Position numbers and translations under genes: made by a program. Below the pieces are notes generated by a model, which was not told the origin of the DNA, made no database searches, and saw only the letters and a list, made by a program, of their open reading frames with translations. Shown here in pieces: positions 24,301 through 37,300 of a stretch of DNA of 64,000 nucleotides. Source of the DNA: Trichopria drosophilae (taxonomy: Eukaryota; Arthropoda; Insecta; Hymenoptera; Diapriidae); the NCBI GenBank assembly GCA_030407085.1, contig CM059585.1:94954501-95018500 (forward strand). Direction: 5' to 3'. Position 1 is the first letter of the stretch. Each line of letters opens with the position of its first letter.

Positions 24301-27300
24301 CAATCTGAAATCGATCTGTGAAGTTCATTCTAAAATAACCAAAATATTTGAAAACAGTATTCCCTATATACTTAAAGGAATTTGATGTACATAGCAGCAT
24401 ACATTTGTACTTTATGATGAATGTTTAATGTAATATGTCAAATATGTGCCTAACAGTTAGAAATTTTTAAGTACATCACAATTTTGTATCTCCCATTAAA
24501 ATACATAATCTGTCTAATTAATTTCTTAGTGTTGTTCTTGTTCTGTATATTACCTACTCAATAAGAAGATACACTTTTATTATCCGAAATCAAAAACACT
24601 TTTTGTATTTTTCTATTTTTACAATGCAAACGACTATAATTATTTTAAATTATAATTTAAAAATTTCAACTTAATGTTTAACAAGGTTGCATACAATTCT
24701 AACAAAATATTATTCTGTCGCATGACAAGGAACATCACCTTTCCTTATTTCTGTTATTTATTTATACTTTGATGGAAACTTTAGAAGACTCTAGGAATGC
24801 AATAACACTGCAAGAACAAGAACGAATAGTAGTCGAATGGATGTAAATATTAACAAAATATTACCAATTTTTTGTTCAAACCTTTCATTGATTCTGAAAT
24901 TAAGCAGACGTATTATCTACAGATTTTGCCGCGTGGAGTATCAAAAGAACCTGTTCGGTTAAGTACTGAAATTGCGACAAAAAATCCCGATAATTCTTGG
25001 GTTTTATGTATGGACCACTTTCAGAACCGCAAGAAATGAACATAGACATAAGTTGCCAATTTCAACGATATTTCGGTACAATTTTGACGACATGTATTTT
25101 ATATTTTTATATTTTAAATTAAAATAAGATTAATTTTTGGTTGCGCATATTGAATTGATACTGAATTGCGCATACTTGCGACCTTCGTAAGTCGAGATAC
25201 ATCGATTTTTTTACTTGGTGCCCAATTGACACTTTTAATCAGGATGTTGAGATTTATCAGATACTTCGAATTCAGGAACTTTGTCCAAAATCCAATATCC
25301 AGAAGAACATGGCGGAGTCCCTCAATCTAACCAGATAATCATGTTGATTTAATGAAGTTCTTTTTCGCAGAATATGATGTTTGATAGAGAAATAATTATG
25401 CAATTAATTATAAAACTTTATGATTATATAAATGTTTTGTGGTCGATTTCATCATCAATTCAAAACAACTGTGGCCATGATAATGCATCACATATAAACA
25501 TAGGAATTCATTTTTTAAATATATAAAATTCAAAGGCAATATTCTTAACCTTCTGTTTGTTTTACCTTGATTTCATGAATCTTCATTTACATGATTTTTT
25601 TTTGTATTATTTTTCATCGGCCTTGGAAGTTGTGAGGGATTCCTTTTCCTCCACCCAACCATATAAAAGAACGGTTTTTTATAGGTTCTCTTCTGAAATA
25701 AATATTGTAATATCCACATAATACAGCATTAAAATGGTCTAAAATATATGTTAATAACAATCATTTAGTAAATATTCAAATTTAAAGCCTCACTCCGAAG
25801 ACATAAATGAAGGTTTTTGATGAATACCAATAGTTGAAGATGATCTCCACGAAAATAAATCTTCAATTATCATTCAGCGTAACACCCTGCTTTATTATGG
25901 ACAGTTCTACATCCATCTATTCTAATGATATACATCTGATTCATTGATAAATGATTCGTAGATATTCCCCTGCAATAGAAACCCTCACGTACGGACACTT
26001 TCCACGTGAACACGTCACAGTCCAGGGCGTATCCTTGCATGCTTACTTACTCTTATTCATATACCCGTATTTGCCAATTCCCCCAGGTACGCCCTTGCAT
26101 GAATATTGGGTAAGGAATTACATTCGCATTAAAAAAGGGATTAACATAGTTCATTCTACATTCATTGGACAATTCCTATCAACCCTGCAAAGTTATTCGC
26201 ATTCTTTAAAATTCATGAAATTAGGTTTTGTGAATGGCAAAACTAGTCGAATAAATAATAAATCAAAGCTACAAGTCTGAGTATTTGCAGATTATTTTTG
26301 TGATTTGATCATGAACATGTTAGTAAATTTCATCTAATATATACAATGTTTGTTTAGCTTCTCAACATTGCAGCGAAACAAATATTTTGCAACTTATGAA
26401 AGGTTTGTTATTTTTCGATTAAACGGATAAAGTACTTTTATACGTGCTCCCCGCTTTGGTCTATCGATTACGAATTTTAGTGATTGCTTTTTCCCAAGTG
26501 TCGCCTTTCTGATAGATCCCTTGAAATTAAGTTCCGACCCTTGACGATTGAGGCACCTGATGCAGGAAATATCAGGAGATCGACACTTTAATCACTTGAT
26601 CAGCTTGATGGTTGCACGAAACTGAGATCGGTTCGAGATACCAAGTGACGTCTGGAGGGGTGTCGGGGACTTTGTGCATGCATATTTATGCATTATCCTA
26701 ATAAACATAAAATGTAATATTCTAATTGGTTTACTTATCACCAATGTAAACATCAATCGTTGGCTACATGGAATTAAAACTAAGAGCTTCAAATGGATAA
26801 TTAGTAATATTGTTACTGACATAATCTGCGAAATTGATATGTCCCTATCGACTTCTAAATGTCCATAATTCACTACAATTATACGTCAGTTGAAACGTCG
26901 TAGTACCAAAGAAGTTTTTTGTATTAAAGTGATTAAAATAAAGACATTATATTTCAGACATTCGTATAACATAAAACACTAGACCACTGATCTTAAGGAG
27001 CAAATTACTTGTATCCAAAATGTTTATATAACCAGCCGTTCCGCGCATAATATAAACGTTTTAAAGCAATTTACCATTATATTCTATGCATATAAAGAAC
27101 TGGTCAGAAGTAGTTTCAACCCTTTCAGAGCTATGATTGATATCTGCATTAAATCAGAATATTAAATATTTTCGGCGATGCATTGACGTCTTTACATCAT
27201 GAGGGAAAGCTCAACAAACAATTATTTTATTTCCGTAGTTCATTTTTACTTGCAAATAAATATGCATAACAAGTATGCACACCAGTAAATTGATTATTCC

Positions 27301-27777
27301 CATATGCTTCGTATTGGTGACTAAGGACGAAAAATAGGTTCATTACAATAATCCCTATAGCGTAGAAAAATGCGCGGACCTCTTCGCTTTGCTTTTACGT
27401 CATCGGCCAAACCGAATGTTCACAGTTGCAAGTTAACGATATTGTTCTTTATAACTGTTAATACTTCTTATCAATGTATAATACATTGTACAATACAATA
27501 CATTGTTTGCTGAGCCATATAATCCCTATCCAGAACAAAAAATCTGATCATTCCGTTGATCAACTAAATTAAATAACTATACACTCTTGTCAACATGTAT
27601 GCAGACTGATAAGACGTGAGAAATGTATTATCATCCTAATACACGAGATTTTCAGTCCGGAATTTAAACCAAAGTAGATGTAGCCTACTATAAGGTTGTT
27701 TATCTCACCTAACACATATTTAGTTGGTTTGACATATTATTTGCGCAGTGTCCACGGTTTTCTTCCTCTTTTCTTCC
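21312..27777. other. 6.5 kb of anonymous AT-rich DNA
   Basis: I looked for domains in open frames, splice-bounded exons and inverted repeat pairs and found none I can support. The longest frame (25951-26280, 109 codons) has no recognisable domain. It could be intergenic DNA or introns of a gene whose exons are too small to see. Confidence 0.4.
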
Positions 27778-30004
27778 TACACTGAAAATAATTTGGGGAC
27801 GCAACGCTTGGAACACTCCTCGGGGCTAGATGCCTCGAGTATGTTCGAATCGAACTCCTCAGGCAATGCGAATGCTCGATTGTGATTGGCGTTCGAAGGC
27901 TTGCGTCTCGGCCGTGATAGTGTGAGACTATGAACGTTGAGACGCCAAGTTCTGGATCCCTGTCATATGACATACCTCATATTTCAAGGCGCAGGCTTTC
28001 ACATTCATGAAGGTGTGTCTATTACCGGGGTAAAAAAGGCGATAACAATCCGCGAAAAATGTTGAATGTCATCTGAGTACATATTGAAAAGAGAAATGAA
28101 TTAAAAAATAAAGAGACAGAAAATATGTGGTAAGCATGCGTGGATGTGTGAATTTTAATTGTACTTTTGCAGGTTAACTCAAACTCATTTGACGTTACTC
28201 TGTCAAATGGAATTAGAAACCTGATAATTCCCTGTGTTCCATATACTTCCCAATCCTAATACAATAATTATTGTATTATAGTAATTTAATAAATAATTAT
28301 AATACAATAATAAAGATATAATTTCCATTAAATATATTAATAAATATATACGGAAAGGGTGTTAAAATTGTAATAATAGTAATAATATAATGATTTGTTG
28401 CCATATTATACACAGGCTGTCACTGCTATATACAATTTGTAGTGTATATGTATAATAATATGTGTTATTTATATTCAAACAGAATCGAATAACATCAGCG
28501 ACTGAAATCTAGTGATCGACATTTCCTTTCATCTCTATATGAAACTTTTAGGGAGGTATGCATTAATTTTTTCATAATTAGTTTCACATTTGCTTCGTTG
28601 CATACATACAAATCATAACTATGTATTGGACGTGTACACAATAATAATGAGAAAAAATGGATGCATATACAGTACATCCTTAACAGTTTTATCGAGACGA
28701 ATGGAAATGTCATTGACTAGAATTGTTTATGTGTCGTTTTCATAATTATTTCACTAAGTTTTTCTAATCTTTCCATTAAATCAGTTTACATCTTTTGCAT
28801 ATTAAGAACACAGCTTTATTACATCAGTCATCCATAAAACACTTGAATAACACATCGGATTGAAAGTTGAACTGCAAGCAAGTGCACGGTCTTCAACAAA
28901 ATCTTTGCAGCTAAGACAGTTAATAAAGATGCACTGTAAAATTTAAACTGAATTAAAAGGAAATGTAGAAAAGGCCTTAATAAAGTAATAACGCAGTACA
29001 TTAGTAACACGTATAAAAATATTTCTAGTTGGTGACATTTGCATTCGTCTGTGTAAAACTTTTCGGAATGGACCCTATCTGAATCCCAATTTTCTTCTTT
29101 ATATTGTTTACATATGTAATGCCTAGTCCTTGTATGTTTGAATTCAAGTAAACAAATTTGTAAAGAAATGTGAAAGGTGTAATGAATACGATACCTTCGT
29201 AAAGGTTTTTGCAGAGACGAAAAGAAATGTCGAACACTAAATTCGTGCACACATGTTACTTCATGGTGGCCACCGTCAGGGAAAACTGGAAAATCAGGGA
29301 AATCTCAAGGAATTTCAAAATTGGTCAGGGAAAAAGTAAATTGTAGACAAATCTTTAAAAAGTGAAAAACATTTTTTAACAAAAAATCGCACAATTTCAT
29401 ATTCAGAAAAATGCTTTATTTATCGTGCTTCGCATAAAATTCTTTTAAATGATTTTAAATGCTTTCTCACAAATTTAAACAAATATTGACGTTTTTTATC
29501 AATAACATATTTCAGTTTTGAACATTTTCGACAGATTTCACCAAAAACCAACAATTTTGACAAAAAAATAATCTTAAATTAAATATATTTGTGTTACTGC
29601 TCAGTTTTAAACGTTCCGATTTGTTCAGTTTTAAACAGATTTGAATAAAATTTAGATGTATTATGAAATATGTATATAAGCACATGGGCTGATGGGCATA
29701 CACTGCAGATGCATCAGACGAACGCTCACATGAAACCGAAGGTATATGATCGAGTACCTTGGAGCGCCACTCTTTGGAGATACGGGCAACGCGTTAAAGT
29801 ACAAGTCGAAGGGTTTCGTCCCGATGTTCAGAATGTCAGTCTATGAACGCCGAGACGCAGGGCTTAGACCATGAATCATAATACGTCACTTAGACTTACA
29901 ACATGCTAGGCGTTGAGTGCCCAATCGCCCCGCTGACGGTGCCTCTCTTAACAGTTCGTTTATGTACCGTCTAAGCGCGGCGTTCTAAAATTATTTTCAG
30001 TGTA
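27778..30004. mobile_element. TA-flanked element with CACTGAAAATAATTT termini, 2.2 kb
   Basis: The left end from 27780 and the reverse complement of the right end at 30002 both begin CACTGAAAATAATTT and stay similar for about 28 bp (…ACGC..CGC). TA flanks both (27778-27779, 30003-30004). Subterminal regions share CTATGAACG..GAGACGC. No transposase is recognised inside. A stretch at 29262-29340 (GGTGGCCACCGTCAGGGAAA then GAAAATCAGGGAAA) resembles a simple repeat common in insect genomes and may be a nested element. Confidence 0.55.
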
Positions 30005-32915
30005 CTACTCAAATGTGAAGGAGGGTGTCCAAATTTGATATACTTTATCTTTAAACTAAATCTTTTTAAGGCACAAATCCACTGTCACAGTGATGAAACA
30101 TTCCCAACTAATAGATGGTCGGCTTAGTAAATTGGACAAATCTTTGCCTACATAACATTGCATGCAATTAAACAACCAAACATATATCTAACAATTACCA
30201 TGTGATGTAGAAATCATGTTTACATATCTGATACATCCTTTTTCTATTATGTTGGAAGGGTATTTTTCCTGACCCTTATGTGGAATGTGATACAGAAGGG
30301 GTCAAGCCGTTCTGAAAAGCTAGGGAGACTGCATCTGGATCGGTGCTTCTGGTATTGACTCACGGCAACTTATCTCGTCTTTTTGTTTCTGCCATCTGAC
30401 TTTTCTACCCGAGAGTCTTCTTACAAGTATGGGGTATAGAGTCATTGACCCGAAAATTATTTCTTTCCTTTACCTTTTTTTTTGTAGAGGCATATACAAT
30501 ATTATTTAGTTGATCTAGAAAACACTAATTGTTTTCATTAGAGAACCGTCAATTCAGCGAACTCAACAGGTTGTTGCTCCATTTCGTTTAATTTATATAA
30601 CAATAAGTTCATTTGGAAGTTATAACTGGTTTCATTCAAATACTATTAGATGATATTGGTATAATACTAAAACAATTGTAGTTATTTCTACTGAATAATT
30701 CGCTATTAATATGCTCGAACGGATAATTCCTAGCATCTAAATCTATGAATAATTCCGTACTCCTAGTATTAGCGTGACCAAGGTAACGTCCATCAATACA
30801 TTCACTATTACGAAGATTGCGAGACTGTATTAACGTGATTAGACGTCATTTATTTTTGTGAACATCCTGATCGCCTATAAAACTTTGCACAAGACAAACC
30901 TGTAATGTAGGACGGTGATTTAATTTTGAATGGTTTGATATTGATAATCCAGAAATATTGAATCTCGCGGATGCAAATTTTGATGCAAAACATCTAGTGC
31001 CAAAACGTAGGACATTATTTGTTACAGACGACACTACTGCGACCATCAGTATTGGGTTTGCACTGATTTGCTTCGTCAGTCATTACTCATATAACAGCGA
31101 ATACAGTACTGTCTACCTTGACTGTGTAAGTATCTGCGGTTTTACTAACGGTGCTTATTAATTTTCGCAATCATTACTGGATACCAGTATTAGATAGGCA
31201 CTTCACCGGCGTATTGTCAGTACTTCTGTTAATCCCTACTGGCAGCCAGTTCTGAGTTGGTATCTTGACTGGGTTTTACTATGCCCAGTTTTGCCTAAAC
31301 ATATATTAGTTATGTCTAGTATCTCATCCTATTTTAGGTCCCCTATTAAGAAAAACAAAAATTCTTTTTGATGGAGTTACATAAGTACATCCTAGATTAT
31401 TACGAACTTTTAATTACTTACGATGCAACCAGTTCAATATTCGAATTTGGACAGAAGAAAATATGAAAATATTGTATCATTCACAAGTTTAGCTGATTTG
31501 GTGTCATTTTTTAAACTGTTGTTCAGTCTCATTGGCAGATGTCCAGAGTTTATATAAGCTATGAAGCCAAAAAAATATTCAAGTCTAGAACAAATACAGC
31601 TGGCGCGATTTTCCCAATCGTCTAGAGGCGAGGATGGAACAAATATCACGCAAAAGGTTCATTCATTACAAACTGTGTGCACAGTTTGCTCACTGGCAAC
31701 TGCATGCCGTGGCTACGATAATAACCACTGGCACTGTTGAGCCTCAGTGAACGATATTTTACGAGGAATGCGGAATACGAAAATGAAATATCTCGCCGCA
31801 GCCTTTACTACGATTGATTTATTGGCTTTATTACCTCTATTTCTTCTAACATTTTCCTTGAATCGAAATTACCTTTGCTACGTTATAGAAATCGAATACC
31901 AATTACGATTCTTCTTACCCTTTCGTATACCGTTTAATATACATTTAAATGAAAACACATATTTTTTATCCTAGAAGTATAAAATGTGAAAAATAGTAGG
32001 GTGGATTATGGCACTAACCAAGATTATTCCCCATAATATGGACGAGGAGTTGAATTTTTATTTTCAATCTATTAACAACAAACTGTGGTGAAATTCGCAA
32101 CGTAGGACACGTTTTTCCACATCTACAGTAAAAATATATCATCCGATTAAAACCTGATAATTGATAACACCACAAGAGCCATACTAAAAGTTAAATCGAT
32201 CTTATAGTATGATTGAATAACCAGAGAAAAATTCAAAAAGAATGATCATATTAATTTTTGATATTTAAACATTTTTAATGGGACCAATGATTTACATTTG
32301 ATTGGTATTATAAACCAGCATTAGATCGAATTTTCCATCTGTTACCTCACCATCCAGCAGATGGGTATGGTATACAATTTAGTATAGGCATGCTATTATA
32401 ATTAATAAACAATTTTGAGAATCAGATTTAAGAATAATAATCCACAATCAAATTGAACTTTTTAATTTAAATACCCTACACCTTGTTAAAATAAGAAAGT
32501 AGTAGAATATTCGTAAAACATGATGATGCATGGTTCAAGAAGCTTAGAGAATCTATACTAGTTAATTCAGAGAGTGCTCGTAAATATCAGCCCCCTATAC
32601 TCGGTCGAAGCCAACGCCATTGTCGTTCAGGTTTGTGTCACCGAGTCAATATTTTGAGTTTGGAAATTGGAAGAGCCTTACGAAATAAACGCACTTTTAA
32701 TAATTCAAAATTATGAAAAGTGCAATATTACCAAACTCGCGAAACTTAATGTATGTACGTTGTTAATTTATTTAAGATATTACTTCTTAATAAACATTAA
32801 TTAATTACTCATGTCAGTAACAAAATATAGCCATATTTTACATATGAGTTCTATACGATCATTACTTACAAAATTGTCGACCAAGATTTTTATAACTTCG
32901 GTAAGTTTAAATATA
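30005..32915. other. No gene recognised
   Basis: The segment 31000-31300 is dense in CAGT/ACTGG words without clear periodicity. An open frame at 30958-31161 (WFDIDNPEILNLADANFDAK upstream in frame) looks coding-like but resembles no family I know. One strong donor-like CATC/GTAAGT on the minus strand near 31416 has no convincing exon attached. Confidence 0.35.
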
Positions 32916-33660
32916 TACAGGGTCATCGAAAAGTATCGGACCCCCCTAATATCTTCAGTTAGAATGCACTTAGGAGAAAATGTCCAATAGCAAAGTTGTA
33001 TGGTTTCAAGCGGGGAGTAAGATGATGACCTTGACTTTGACCTTGACCATGTCCTTCAAGGTCATTTCAAGGTCAATCTTATTTTTTTAAATAGAACCCC
33101 CTACATTTTATTGCATATTCTTATAGCTTATCTCGAGAGCTTTCCAAAACACTATAATAAAATATTTTTTTATTAAGTACTTTTTGAGTTATAAAGGTTT
33201 GACAATTTTTTGACACAAAATGTAGAATATCTTGTAAAATATTATTTAGTTTTCAGTAATCATAACCTTAATACTTTTGTGCGCGGAATAATGAGACCAA
33301 TTAATTGGTTTAAAGAAAATACATTAATCGGATCCCCCTAATATTTTCAGTAAGAATGCTTAACTTGTTAACTTCAAACCTTTATAACTCAAAAAATACT
33401 TAATAAAAAAATATTTTATTATAGTGTTTTGGAAAGCTCTCGAGATAAGCTATAAGAATATGCAATAAAATGTAGGGGGTTCTATTTAAAAAAATAAGAT
33501 TGACCTTGAAATGACCTTGAAGGACATGGTCAAGGTCAAAGTCAAGGTCATCATCTTACTCCCCGCTTGAAACCATACAACTTTGCTATTGGACATTTTC
33601 TCCTAAGTGCATTCTAACTGAAGATATTAAGGGGGTCCGATACTTTTCGATGACCCTGTA
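32916..33660. mobile_element. Nearly perfect palindromic MITE, 741 bp, TA-flanked
   Basis: The left arm (32918 to about 33190) is repeated almost without mismatch as the reverse complement at about 33385-33658. The ends are CAGGGTCATCGAAAAGTATC, with TA on both sides (32916-32917, 33659-33660), as in mariner-type MITEs. The loop contains a second partial direct copy of the terminus (about 33328-33360). Each arm carries four TCAAGGTCA/TGACCTTGA words. Confidence 0.85.
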
Positions 33661-34295
33661 TGTAGCGGGTTTAGTCTTATGTGTGATTTATTCGTATTGA
33701 AGTCTTGACTTAAGCAATTGTTGTAATTGTCCACTACAATACTTAGGGATACATAAAGAATATATTCCCATAACCCATGAAGGATCAAACGGATAGGTTT
33801 TCATAGCAGTTTTCAACCCCTGTATATTACTTATTGCCGATATCGAAACCATTTTAAACTATAATCATTACATATAGCGGCTTTGTCGATCTTAATGAAT
33901 TTTCCGTTATAATTTCAAAAAAATACGAATTCAATCGCTATTTAAAATGAAGTTTGGATTTTTACTAATAAATTTATTTTCGGCCAAATTTTTGCATCTG
34001 AAAATCAAATATAAAGATGACAGAAAAAAAAGTGTTGATATATCTTTATGTTATTTAAAAAATGGAGAAACCGAAATCACCTAGTCACTTTTGCCAGTGT
34101 CTCAAAGATCTCCACTTTGCTACTCGAAGTGTAGAAAAGGAACACACTGTACGAGTTTATAATGCATTAGAGTGATGTCAATATTTATATTTAAAATTGT
34201 TAATATAATATACCTGGTAATTACACATGTTTGTAATAACTTTTCGACATTCGAAATATTTGTTTACATAATAATTAAATTTTCAAAACTTGTGA

Positions 34296-34331
34296 TTATG
34301 GTGTTAGGATGCATTTTCCTTTTATACATAT
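34296..34331 (-). CDS. Metalloprotease terminal exon
   Basis: A 36-bp exon following a TATTTTTCAG acceptor reads ICIKGKCILTP and stop. The C-x-x-G-x-C ending is what the cysteine-rich domain of this family should have, and phase 0 matches the preceding exon. No canonical AATAAA is obvious just downstream. Confidence 0.6.
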   Translation of the reverse strand: MCIKGKCILTP

Positions 34332-37300
34332 CTGAAAAATATCGAAAGCATATATGTGTAAAAAGTTATTAGAGATTGGGTAAAAATGTTTGTGTATTTA
34401 TATTTTAGATTATTATATTTACTCTTCGATTACGACCATCTATATCTCCACAGAACGTTCCATCGAGAGGTTTATATGGAAAACATTTTTTTACAGTATG
34501 ATCCTTGCATAATAACTTTTCACAACGATCCTGCCCGAACTGCAAAAGAGATTATCAAAATATTTTTTACCTAAACATCAATTGGATATTAAAATTATGC
34601 AAATTTATGAAACTGTACTTTGTTCAAATTAGGAAGTGCCTTTTGCCCATATATCGCTTGGCATTGTTCTTTGTGGTTAAATGTAAAGCCAGCCAGTTCT
34701 AACTTCAACGGCTTTCCAACATTTGGTAGATTAAAGTAGCAACGACCTGTTCCCATCCTGAAAGTTAATTTGTTAAATATTTTTCTCCCACTCGGAACGC
34801 AAAATACTATTTTGCTCCCTATGTCGCGGAAGCAAAAGAGCACTATCTATCCATGGCGTGCAATTTAATCATTACGGGATCAAAATAAATATATCCGGGA
34901 GCAAAATAAACTTCTCACATTCTGAGTGCAAAATATTAGGCACTCGTATGAAAAAATAGCTATATAATTATCGTCCTAACTTGGCTGGGATGAAATACTC
35001 GCACTCGTTGGCAAGCACCCTAGTTGACAATGTACTAGGGTTAAAATACATGATGACAGCCAATTTAAAAATTTTCATCCAGCGCTTGTTACCTTGTTGT
35101 TCCTGATGGAATTGTGAAACAGGGCTAACTTTTCTTCAAGTAAGAGTTACTAACTTTTTCATTTATTTCGCCGTAAGGGTTTTGCGCAATAAATAAGCCC
35201 AGTCACGTTTCTTTGTGACATGTAAACGCATTTTAAAATTCAAAGTTTAATATAATTTTTAAGAAAATTGGGAAAATGTAACATTTACAGGCATGATGTA
35301 TTGCATAAAGAATAAAGGAAAGCAATTATCCCCTGCTTTAAGGTAGTTAGACCCCAGAATATCATAGGTTGAAGAATTTGAAAAAAATGAACGGATTTTA
35401 ATGAATGAAAGCTTATTTTTTTCCAGAAAAAATTCTCTTTAACGCATAATTTTTTTAAGATTCTTTTTCTGATCACAAAAATTACTCAAAATACGTTAAA
35501 AATAGTAGTTCTTTTACAAAATAAATAGAGATAATTTACCATTGGCTTCGGAAATGTCAAAATACCTACGGTAACGTTGTAGAGAATCTTTTTCTAGAAA
35601 AAATAAGCCATCGTTCGTTAAAATCCGTTCATTTTTTTAAATTCATAACATCGGAGAAGAAATAATTTGAATAAATAACAAAAGTGGCTTAAGAGATTAT
35701 TTTTGCACATTTCAATTTTTTTTCAAGAAGAATAATGCTTTCACTTTTCAACAATATCATTAATAATGAAAATTAAATTCTTCGAAACGTTATTAAATAT
35801 TTTTCGTCAACATCTGATATTCTGGGGTCTAACTACCTTAATGACATTTTTAGCCTATTCGCGGGTCAGCTCTCGGGTGGATAGGTCTGACAGATAATCA
35901 AAGACATTACAAGAGAACACATAGACAATATAAGGCAACATCCACCCAGAGCAAGTCCCCCCAATACTGCTCCCCGTAGAGCGACTTGACCACTCTTTAT
36001 CGCATTTGCACGTGATCCGTGAAAACTATGGAAAACCCAGACAGATAAGTCGACGAACTACTTTATCATTAGAGGATACCCTCTGCTAGTAAAGTAGCTG
36101 TGTCTCCCCCTCAGGATTCGGCCTCGTTTTTTTTTCAACACTCACATATCCAAGTATGGGTCCTTAATCAGGATGCTTTATTTGAAATAGCGACTGCGCG
36201 TCGCACCAACCACAGGGCAATTGCTGTCGGTGCATGGTGTATTATATTGTACTGTAAAATATACTATGATGAATTGTATTGTGTTTTAAGCTCTTACTAA
36301 AAAAAGGGTAAATTATCTTTAAGCGTTTCTACCTCCGATTACTTCTATAATTTATAACGTTTTCAAAAAACATTTTAGGGAGTACAAGTGTACTCATATA
36401 CCGACCAAAAAATATAAGTAACTTCGAAATTGGAGGCGAATATTTGTAAAGTGTTCGTTCTAATTTATTTGGACCCCTCTTGTATAACCGAAAGGTTGTC
36501 AGAGAATTCGTCAATTTAAGTAGTGTTAATGTTCATTACAAAGTCCCTATTTAATATGCATGCCTGTTTTAATGTATATAAATGAAACCTGCAAATAGCT
36601 TAGGAGATGTAGATTATAAAAGATAAGAACGACTTCTGAGTTAAAATAAAATACAATGTGTTGTAAATTTCAAATATAATTTAATACAATCAATAATAGA
36701 GTATGGTGACTAATAGCAGTTGAAAAAATAATTTAAATATACTGATTTGAGACTGCATCGTTTGCCGATTTTCTGGGAGAGCGAGTTCCGCAATTAAACT
36801 TGCGAAAAATATTAATCTGACTTTACACCCCAAGTAAAATTTTCAACTGATTTTTGACTGGAATCCATCCGGTTTACCCCGGTTGTACCCAGGATCTGAT
36901 AGGGAATATCACGCTTCCCTGACTTCAGCCCGGTCAGATTTGAAATACTGACCGGGCTATGATCGGTTGCCGAACAGGATACCCTCGATGTATTCGGAAT
37001 TCGAATGGATCGGGGTAATCCGGCGGGATTCCAGCTAGACGCGGGCTCGAATTTTGAATTGGATTAACCTGGTTAGACCCCGGCTGGGACCCTGTTTCTA
37101 TGGGGCTCATATAAGCGTTAAATGTATTATTTGGAATTTGCCGGACTAAATTATAAGAACCAAATTGCATACTTATATGAAATAAATTTGTAGTTGATAT
37201 AGTTGTATTGATGTAAATAAAATAATCCATGATTCAAATTACTTACCTGAGGTAATTTCTTATGACTTCGACTGCTTCTGGTGTATACAATGGACCATAT

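Noticed and set aside
25951..26280. 109-codon plus-strand frame.
   Set aside because: No domain, no codon pattern or splice context; a chance frame is the simplest explanation.
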